Origin: Emiliania huxleyi CCMP1516
Lineage: Eukaryota; Haptophyta; Isochrysidales; Noelaerhabdaceae
NCBI RefSeq assembly: GCF_000372725.1
Contig: NW_005195736.1
Coordinates: 210,506-266,039, forward strand
Length of the DNA: 55,534 bases
Direction: 5' to 3'
Positions 41,934 through 48,814 of this stretch are shown here, piece after piece. The notes under the pieces were generated by a model. The model saw nothing but the letters and a program-made list of their open reading frames with translations. It did no database searches and was not told the DNA's origin. The translations under genes and the position numbers were made by a program. The number at the start of each line of letters is the position of its first letter. Within the stretch, counting starts at the first letter, position 1.

Positions 41934-42342
41934 CCTCCCTCCCTCCCTCTCCCTTTCTTTCTCTCTCTCCCTCTCCCTCTCCCTCTCCTTCTCTCGCTCT
42001 CTCGCTCTCCCTCTCGCTCTCCCTCTCCCTCTCCCTCTCCCTCTAGCTCTGTCTCCATCTCTGCCTCTCCACCGCTCAAAGGTGGAGCTGCAGACCACGT
42101 ACCTGAGCGAGCGCGTCTGGATCATCCGCGACGCGAACGGGCAGACGGCCGCGTTTGAGCGCACAGAGACGCGATCCGTGGCCGACCGGCGCGGCCTCGT
42201 CGCCGACGGGCAGCTGAAGCCGCCAGACGACGACTCGATCCGCTTCGGCCGGCTGCTGTTCGGGGAGACCCTCTCCGACTACAACGGGTGGGAGTCGGAC
42301 CAGAAGAAGGACTCGGAGCTCAAGGACAAGCTCTTCAAGTGA
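40071..42342 (+). CDS. Fibrillin/PAP-like plastid protein, 3 exons
   Basis: The exons are 40071-40728, 41439-41851 and 42082-42342 (1332 nt, 443 residues, phases match). A basic N-terminus precedes DRRALIVGGLGAAAWLPRLL, a twin-arginine-like hydrophobic segment suggesting import into the thylakoid lumen after plastid entry. The conserved part resembles plastid lipid-associated (fibrillin) proteins: RARAAAYVQQLESRGG, GKWVIPWVGGWQKLW across intron 1, RYYVYGPGDDGVFVEYLY, and the terminal VELQTTYLSERVWIIRDANG across intron 2. Such proteins associate with lipids and plastoglobules. The call is moderate because the family is divergent. Intron 1 carries a minisatellite; intron 2 is a CT repeat flanked by a 14-bp exon duplication. 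Confidence 0.6.
40729..41438 (+). repeat. 710-bp intron filled by a 28-bp minisatellite
   Basis: About 16 copies of a 28-bp unit (GAGCTAGTCACTGTCACGAT, TCACTGCA) span about 40875-41323. They are preceded by the perfect 20-bp palindrome CGATTCACTGCAGTGAATCG at 40821-40840. The intron start (GTGGGCAAAGCTAG) resembles the next exon start (GCTGGCAAAAGCTG). Confidence 0.8.
41852..42081 (+). mobile_element. CT-rich intron with 14-bp flank duplication (GT-AG)
   Basis: TCAAAGGTGGAGCT spans the donor (41846-41859) and the acceptor (42076-42089) identically. Between them lies (TC)n microsatellite sequence. Spliced K-V-E-L-Q is in frame. Confidence 0.75.
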
Positions 42343-42625
42343 CGAGGCTTGCCGGCCCCTCGTCGTCGCCGCGCCGCATCCTGGGCCCGGCGGGTGACTT
42401 GCCGTGGGCGCCCCACAAGGACTCTGAACGACGGCGCACGAACAAATAAACAGCCGTGCCTGCTTGTGTTGCGTATATTGGACCCCATTCGCTCGAACGA
42501 CGCGCACTATAGAGTCTAGAGGTGCGGCTAGTTCCATTTCACTGTGGCACAGCTCGCGTTACAAAACCTTGATTTGACCACATTTGCGCAAAAAGGTACA
42601 TCTCGGTGCCTTCCAGAGGCAGCTG

Positions 42626-42696
42626 CGAGGCCGTCCACTCGCCTGAGAAAAGAAGCGCGCAGCGCTGGGCTAAGAAAATGCGCGCGTGCATGGCGC
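42626..42696 (+). repeat. Dispersed repeat, copy at left edge of the assembly gap
   Basis: GGCCGTCCACTCGCCTGAGA through AAGAAAATGCGCGCGTGCAT matches, in inverse orientation, 47972-48040. A weaker third copy lies near 47590-47625. The gap that follows is probably caused by this repeat. Confidence 0.7.
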
Positions 42697-42796
42697 NNNN
42701 NNNNNNNNNNNNNNNNNNNNNNNNNNNNNNNNNNNNNNNNNNNNNNNNNNNNNNNNNNNNNNNNNNNNNNNNNNNNNNNNNNNNNNNNNNNNNNNN
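42697..42796. other. Assembly gap (100 N)
   Basis: Exactly 100 undetermined bases, the usual placeholder for a gap of unknown size. Distances and order across it are not certain. Confidence 0.99.
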
Positions 42797-42939
42797 GGAG
42801 CGACGTGCGACCTGTCAGAGCTTGATCTCCGATCGCAGCTGCCTCTGCGCGTCCTGGGTATGTACCTTTGTCGCGCGCCGGAGACGACTCGACGCCGCTG
42901 AGATCGGAGATCAAGCTCTGACAGGTCGCACGTCGCTCC
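42797..42939. repeat. Perfect 38-bp inverted repeat at right edge of the gap
   Basis: The arm at 42797-42834 (GGAGCGACGTGCGACCTGTC...) is perfectly inverted at 42902-42939 around a 67-bp loop. It could be a foldback element or, being at a gap edge, an assembly foldback artefact. Confidence 0.75.
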
Positions 42940-43604
42940 TTTGACGCCGACGTGACTCACCCGTGCAGATCACATCAGGACACGGTCTCGACACGCTCGG
43001 TACGACGCCTGCGACCCGTCTCGGGTCAGGTGGCACGACGCTCATCCGCCTACCAGCGCTGCCGTGCAGGTTGCCACGACGAGGTCGAGCACGCTTCTAT
43101 ACGCTCGCCCAGCCTTCCTTTCCATCCCATTAGGCAGCCTGGGAACGGTGGCGGTCAGAGGCAAAGCCTGCGAGGGGTGGTGGAACCACATGTCACGGCT
43201 ACCGCCGGCTCGACCCCACGATAGCCTCCGGAGGCTGACTTTGAGGCACCATCATCGGACGATGTTGACGAGTTGGGTCGCTCACGCGGTAGCCAGATGA
43301 CCTCTCATACTAGTATCATCGGCCATGGCCGCAGGAAGCGCGGGGGATTCCGCTGGGAGCAACACGGAGCTCCGTTGGACGCGTTTTCAAGATTAGCGTG
43401 TCAGAGTGAATTGGAACTAGCCTGCGTGGAGAGAGAGAGAGAGAGAGAGAGAGAGATTCTCTCTCTCTCCCTGCGTGGCTACGGGGGGCGCGGGCGAGAA
43501 TGCCAATTGCTTTCAAACACACTCTGCGGAGCTCGCACATCGTACTCGCGTGTCTCGTGGGTCGTGGCGTCGACGAGTCGTCGTGCACGCGCGTGACGCA
43601 CAGG
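42940..43604. other. Gene-free spacer
   Basis: No gene recognised. A (GA)n run directly followed by TTCTCTCTCTCTC at 43429-43468 would form a hairpin. Confidence 0.4.
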
Positions 43605-43805
43605 GATTTTAAACCGTGCCCAGTGTTGTGCGAGGGAGTTTTAAAATTCTTTTGTTTTGTTTAAATTCTTTTGTTAAAATTCTACGGCGCGAATTCTTTT
43701 GTTTGGTGAGCCTGTGTGTGTGCCAGTCCGCGCCAGTCTGCGCCCTTGTCGTGCCAGTGTGCTGTGAGAGAGGCTTGTATCTTAAGAATTCTTTTGTTTA
43801 GCCAC
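43605..43805 (+). promoter_or_regulatory. Leader elements upstream of the PPR gene
   Basis: AAACCGTGCCCAGTGTTGTG and four AAAATTCTTTT-like blocks (43640-43700) are followed by GTGTGTGCCAGTCCGCGCC, CTTGTCGTGCCAGTGTGCTG and TTAAGAATTCTTTT. The last ends about 45 bp before the ATG at 43843. The second half is nearly identical to the leader of the 881(-) gene. Confidence 0.55.
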
Positions 43806-43842
43806 AACGAAATCTGGCCACTCGTTGCGGTGCTGGACAGAC

Positions 43843-46050
43843 ATGCATGTGGTGCTCCGCGCGGCGCGAGGCGCGTCATCTCGACTCGCGGCCGTCACCA
43901 CGCCACGAGCCCCGATCCTAGCAGGCCTCCGCTCCGCACAGCCGTCCCTGCCGCCACTGCCGAGGCTGCTCAGCACCCAACCGCGCCGCCAGAGAGTCGA
44001 GAGAGGTTTGCTATTTGCCGATCTCAAGCGGTGCCGCCGCCCAGAGGATGTGGCGCGGCTGGAGGCGAGGCTGCAGCCGCTGAGGACCACAAAGGAGTGG
44101 ACTCAGCTCATCACGGCTCACGCCAAGGTCGGGAGCCGCCGCCGCGCCTTTGGCATCCTCGACGAGATGCGGCAGGCCGGATGCGAGCCAAACGTCTTCA
44201 GCTACAGCATTCTCATCAACCTGTGCGCAAGGTCGAAGGACTGGAAGACGGCGGTGTCGCTGCTTCGCGAGATGCCAAATGCGGGAGTACAGCCAAACGT
44301 GATCAGCTACAACGCGGCCATCTCAGCCTGCGAGAAGGCTGGCCGGTGCGATGAAGCGCTGTCGCTGCTGCGCGAGATGCCTGATGTGGGAGTGCAGCCA
44401 GACGTGATCAGCTACAACGCGGCCATCTCAGCCTGCGAGAAGGCTGGCCGGTGCGATGAGGCGCTGTCGCTGCTGCGCGAGATGCCTGATGTGGGAGTGC
44501 AGCCAGACGTGATCAGCTACAGTGCGGCCATCTCTGCGTGCGAGAAGGCTGGCCGGTGCGATGAGGCGCTGTCGCTGCTGCGCGAGATGCCAGGCGCGGG
44601 TGTGCAACCAAACGAGTACAGCTACAACGCAGCCATCTCTGCGTGCGAGAAGGCTGGTCGTTGGGAGGAGGCGGTGTCGCTGCTGCGCGAGATGCCTGCT
44701 GCGGGGTTGAGGCCAAACGTGGTCAGCTACAGCGCAGCCATCTCTGCGTGCGAGAAGGCTGGCCGGTGCGATGAAGCGCTGTCGCTGCTGCGCGAGATGC
44801 CTGATGCAGGCTTGTCACCAAACGTGATCAGCTACAACGCGGCCACTTCAGCCTGCGAGAAGGCTGGCCGGTGCGATGAAGCGCTGTCGCTGCTGCGCGA
44901 GATGCCAGGCGCGGGTGTGCAACCAGACGTGATCAGCTACAACGCGGCCATCTCTGCGTGCGAGAAGGCTGGCCGCTGCAATGAGGCGCTGTCGCTGCTG
45001 CGCGAGATGCCAAGCGCGGGAGTGCAACCAGACGTGATCAGCTACAACGCGGCCATCTCAGCCTGCGAGAAGGCTAGCCGGTGGGAGAAGGCGCTGTCGC
45101 TGCTGCGCGAGATGCCTGATGTGGGAGTGCAGCCAGACGTGATCAGCTACAGCGCAGCCATCTCTGCGTGCGAGAAGGCTAGCCGGTGCGATGAAGCGCT
45201 GTCGCTGCTGCGCGAGATGCCAGGCGCGCGTGTGCAACCAGACGTGATCAGCTACAACGCGGCCATCTCTTCGTGCGAGAAGGCTGGCCGCTGCAATGAG
45301 GCGCTGTCGCTGCTGCGCGAGATGCCTGATGCAGGCTTGTCACCAAACGTGATCAGCTACAGCGCGGCCATCTCAGCCTGCGAGAAGGCTGGCCGCTGCA
45401 ATGAGGCGCTGTCGCTGCTGCGCGAGATGCCAGGTGCGGGGTTGACGCCAAACGTAATCAGCTACAACGCGGCCATCTCAGCCTGCGAGAAGGCTGGCCG
45501 GTGCGATGAAGCCTTGTCGCTGCTGCGCGAGATGCAAGAGGACGGCGTGCAACCAGACGTGATCAGCTTCAACGCAGCGATTCAGGCGTGCGCGGCAGCG
45601 CAACAGCTTGATGAGGCGCTGAGGCTCTTTAAGGAGGCGCTGAGGTCGGTCGAACCAAACCGTATCACCTTCAACGCGGTGCTGGACGCTGTCGCGTCGC
45701 CGCAGCCAGCCATTGCTCGCGAGCTGTGGCTACAGGGCTGTAAGCGTGGCCTCTATCCCGAGGTAGAGAAGTGGGAAGCCGGCGCCCCGAAGCTAGACTT
45801 GCACGAACACTCGGAGGGCGCGGGCGAGACGGCGCTGCGGTGGTGGCTGGAGGAGCGCGTGCCAGCGCTGCAGCCGAAGCCAGACCGGCTCATCATCGTC
45901 ACTGGCTGGGGAAAGTCGCGCCCCGCCACGCGGGTTAGCGACCTGCGAGGGCGTGTGGAGGGCGCCCTTGCAGCGATGGGCGTGCCCACGCTGCCGAGCG
46001 ACAACCCGGGGAGGCTGGTCGTGGACATGCAGTCGTGGACCGATAGATAG
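43843..46050 (+). CDS. PPR-SMR protein with about 15 near-identical PPR motifs
   Basis: A single exon of 735 residues (or 741 from an in-frame Met at 43825). The N-terminus is basic and Ser/Arg-rich (MHVVLRAARGASSRL), an organelle leader. About 15 P-type 35-residue PPR motifs follow; the typical unit contains ISYNAAISACEKAGRCDEAL and SLLREMPDVGVQPD. Residue 5 is N, S or T and residue 35 is D or N throughout, the pattern that sets RNA specificity. The C-terminus is SMR-like: LDLHEHSEGAGETALRWWLE and LIIVTGWGKSRPATRVSDLR. PPR-SMR proteins bind organellar RNA and can nick or process it. The repeats are almost identical as DNA (105-bp units), so recent expansion or gene conversion is likely. Preceded by the shared leader. 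Confidence 0.85.
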   Translation: MHVVLRAARGASSRLAAVTTPRAPILAGLRSAQPSLPPLPRLLSTQPRRQRVERGLLFADLKRCRRPEDVARLEARLQPLRTTKEWTQLITAHAKVGSRRRAFGILDEMRQAGCEPNVFSYSILINLCARSKDWKTAVSLLREMPNAGVQPNVISYNAAISACEKAGRCDEALSLLREMPDVGVQPDVISYNAAISACEKAGRCDEALSLLREMPDVGVQPDVISYSAAISACEKAGRCDEALSLLREMPGAGVQPNEYSYNAAISACEKAGRWEEAVSLLREMPAAGLRPNVVSYSAAISACEKAGRCDEALSLLREMPDAGLSPNVISYNAATSACEKAGRCDEALSLLREMPGAGVQPDVISYNAAISACEKAGRCNEALSLLREMPSAGVQPDVISYNAAISACEKASRWEKALSLLREMPDVGVQPDVISYSAAISACEKASRCDEALSLLREMPGARVQPDVISYNAAISSCEKAGRCNEALSLLREMPDAGLSPNVISYSAAISACEKAGRCNEALSLLREMPGAGLTPNVISYNAAISACEKAGRCDEALSLLREMQEDGVQPDVISFNAAIQACAAAQQLDEALRLFKEALRSVEPNRITFNAVLDAVASPQPAIARELWLQGCKRGLYPEVEKWEAGAPKLDLHEHSEGAGETALRWWLEERVPALQPKPDRLIIVTGWGKSRPATRVSDLRGRVEGALAAMGVPTLPSDNPGRLVVDMQSWTDR

Positions 46051-46930
46051 TTTGCCCCAGTCCAGTGAGTGAGTGAGAGTGAGTATTCTTGATACGAAAG
46101 CACGTCGCCCGCTGGCGCGCGTAGCCCTATACTCGAGTATCGATCTAGGTGCGCGGCAGTGTCCAGGGTGGACCACCGCGGCCCGCGGCCGCGGAACCGC
46201 GGCGGCGAACGGGGCTGGCGCGCAGAGCGCCGGCCACCGTCGTGCCGCCGGAAAGGTGTTCTAAAAAAGAAAATTGGAAAAAGAAAGGGCGGGGGCGTGC
46301 GGGGCAGAGGCCCAACGTCGGGCGGCTTGTCGGGGTCCGGAGAATTCGAGGGGGGAACGAGGAGGGGGGATGGGCGGTCGGCGTCGGGGTCGAAGCCGCA
46401 GGGCGTACGGGGTAGCCGTCACTTTCCCGCCTCAAAAGGGCGGGGCTGTCCCGGAAAGTGAGAGACGCCGGGCAGCGTGGCGCATTACTGAACCCTCCCA
46501 TACGTGTTTGAGGCTCCTCCTTTGCTGTCCCATCTCCTCATCTCTTTCCCGCCTGGGCGGGGCAGCGGGTGGGCGCGCGGTGCGGCGTGGCGTGTGAGTG
46601 TGTGCGACTGCAACGACGGACCGCTCAAGGGACCATTGGGTTTGTACTACAAGTCCGCCGAATTTAAGATTTAACTTCAGGTCAAGCCTGGGGTGCTCCA
46701 GATTTTGAGCGCCGCGGAGCGGCGCGAAGCGGATTTTGGGGCCTGCCGCGGGGCATAGTCCAGATTTTAAGCACCATCTTGGCCTCTACAGCGCTTCTAG
46801 CGCCTCATACATAGCGCGATCGCACCGCAGTGTGGGACTCCCGTGCACCACCCCTCGTCCCACCTCCTTCACTTCCTGCAAGTGAGACTGCTGCACGTTG
46901 GTAGTGGTTTAGGACTGTGCGACAGTACCA
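46051..46930. other. Spacer with dispersed-repeat copy 2
   Basis: No gene recognised. 46625-46675 carries CAAGGGACCATTGGGTTTGT and AAGTCCGCCGAATTTAAGAT, shared with 31156-31216 (inverted) and 48616-48678 (inverted). GATTTTGAGCGCCGCGGAGC is similar to sequence near 48520-48600. Confidence 0.5.
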
Positions 46931-46975
46931 TTGAGCATCGCCGCATGTATTGACGCCCGCCGTGTGCGCATGACG

Positions 46976-47575
46976 ATGGTCGACGCAGGTAGGCTCTTCC
47001 TCGGGGCCTTCCGCAGCGGCCTCTTCCTCGGGGCTTCCGCAGCAGCGCCTGCACGCCCGCCGCCGCGGCCGCCGACCGGCGCACCTGGCAAACGCCCCAT
47101 GACTACTGACCAGGAGGTGCGGGACAGGTTTGCAAAGTACGTAGAGCAGGAGCGACGCGCTGAGGCGGCGGGATTTTTACCTCCGCGGGCTCGCCGACAC
47201 TGTTGCGGTCAGCAGACGAGTGGTACAACGAAAAGTTTTGGGATGGCGGCATGTTCGGGGTCGGTGCCTCCTCCGCCGCCGCCTCCATTGCCGTCCCCGC
47301 GGAGCAGCCCACCGACGCCATCACCGCCAACCCCGAGCAGGCGGCCACCACCGCAAACGCCTCTTTCATCAACACTCTGGCGCCCCAGTCCGTCATCTCC
47401 GCTACTTCCGTCGCCGCCGCCACCACCGTCCCCGCCGCCAAACCAGCCCCCGCTACCGTCGCCGCCGCTCCCTCGGATGGCAGTACTGCTTCCGCCGCCG
47501 CAACCAGCACCATCGAGGTCAAGGATGCTGTGTCTCTGGGTCTGCTGTCGCCCTGCTGGCTCGGCCTCGGGCCAA
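46976..47575 (+). pseudogene. Hypothetical Ala-rich protein with one frameshift
   Basis: The first frame (Met at 46976; an upstream in-frame Met at 46931) has MVDAGRLFLGAFRSGLFLGA, then TTDQEVRDRFAKYVEQERRA. Near 47171, in a GGCGGCGGG run, the frame must shift by one base to continue as IFTSAGSPTLLRSADEWYNE and KFWDGGMFGVG, then an Ala/Thr-rich stretch (SVAAATTVPAAKPAPATVAA). The shift in a G run may be a sequencing error. End not determined; family not recognised. Confidence 0.35.
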
Positions 47576-47639
47576 AGCTTGACATCGCATTCTCTCAGCC
47601 CGGCCCTTCGCGCTTCTTTTCTTGTTGGGCGGGGGGCGG

Positions 47640-47870
47640 AGCCGGGAGCGGCTCGCGGGTTGGTCCGGTGGGGGGGGCTGGGCGGGGCGGGGCGGGGTGG
47701 ATCGGGTCGGGTCGGGTTGGGGCGGGGTTGCTCGGGTTGGGGTGGGGCGGGGTTGTGGGGTGGGGTGGGGATGTCGGGGTGGGGAGTGGGTGGGCTTCCG
47801 CGTGCCGAGTGGGAGTGGTGTGACTGCTCCTGTGGTGCGGGCGACGGCTTCTGAGGAAGCCGTCGCCCGC
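47640..47870. repeat. G-rich tract and perfect hairpin
   Basis: 47670-47805 is a GGGTCGGG/GGGGTGGGG tract with many G-runs, so a G-quadruplex could form. At 47837-47870 GCGGGCGACGGCTTC and GAAGCCGTCGCCCGC form a perfect 15-bp stem with a 4-nt loop. Confidence 0.6.
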
Positions 47871-47913
47871 GCCTCGCCTGTCGCGTGAATCGTGTCGTGC
47901 GACCGCCTTTTGT

Positions 47914-48814
47914 TGTAAAATTCTTTTCTTAGAGTGGATGGCCGATCCGAGAGCCCCCCGCGGTCTCTGAGGCGCCATGCACGCGCGCATTTTCTTAGCC
48001 CAGCGCTGCGCGCTTCTTTTCTCAGGCGAGTGGACGGCCGCTCCGGGACTAGTAGTGCCCCCCTAGAAGTGCTCTCAGGCACTATGCACGAGCTTCGATC
48101 TGGCCGCCCCTGCATCCTCTCGCTCCCAATGCCCCTGCCCCACTCATTGCCCATGAACCTCTCGCCCCTCGCCATCGGCTCGCCATGTTCGGAGGAATGA
48201 GTCGCATGATAGCATGCCGCCACGCATCTCACTCGTCGCGTGCCGGCTCGCATGGTCGCATGACGCCACATGTCTTTCTGCGTGTGCGAACCTCCCAGCC
48301 AGCCTCCTCACCTGCATGCCGGCCCTTCGTCGGTCGGGGCTGTCTGTCCAGCGTATGAGTATAATGTTATGATATATCATCGTCCGTGTATTTTCATAAA
48401 GCTAGAGGCCACGGGAGAATTGAGAGGTGCGCCGTATCTACTCGTGGCTGTCGAAATCACCGCCGCCGCAGGCGGCGAAGCAAAATTGGGCGATTTTCGG
48501 GCTGTCCAGGCGCTGCTTGAACCCAGATTTTAAGGCCGCGCAGCGGCGCCAGTGCAAATTTTAGGGCCTGACGTGGCGCTCCGCATCAAGATTTTGAGGC
48601 CCCCGGGCACCCCCCCTTCAAATCTTAAATCGGCGGACCTGTATTAACAACGAAGGCGCTCTCAAAAAAGAAAACGCCGCGCTTCCAAGACCGATCGGAG
48701 CTCTTCGACCTCGCCCGACACGAGGCTCGCCCGCGTCGCTCACGCACCGCTCCCGCCCACTCGCCGCCATCGCCCACGCCACGCTCACGCGTGCCAGCGC
48801 TGCGCCCACAGGCG
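47914..48814. other. Spacer with dispersed repeats
   Basis: Contains an AAAATTCTTTTCTTAG block (47916), the inverted copy of the gap-edge repeat (47972-48040) and dispersed-repeat copy 3 (48616-48678: ATCTTAAATCGGCGGACC and TTAACAACGAAGGCGC). Chorismate synthase follows. No separate gene seen. Confidence 0.5.

Noticed and set aside
41861..42060. Continuation of coding through the CT-rich stretch as a Leu/Ser repeat
   Set aside because: The 14-bp duplicated junction and restoration of the VELQTTYL frame show it is an intron.
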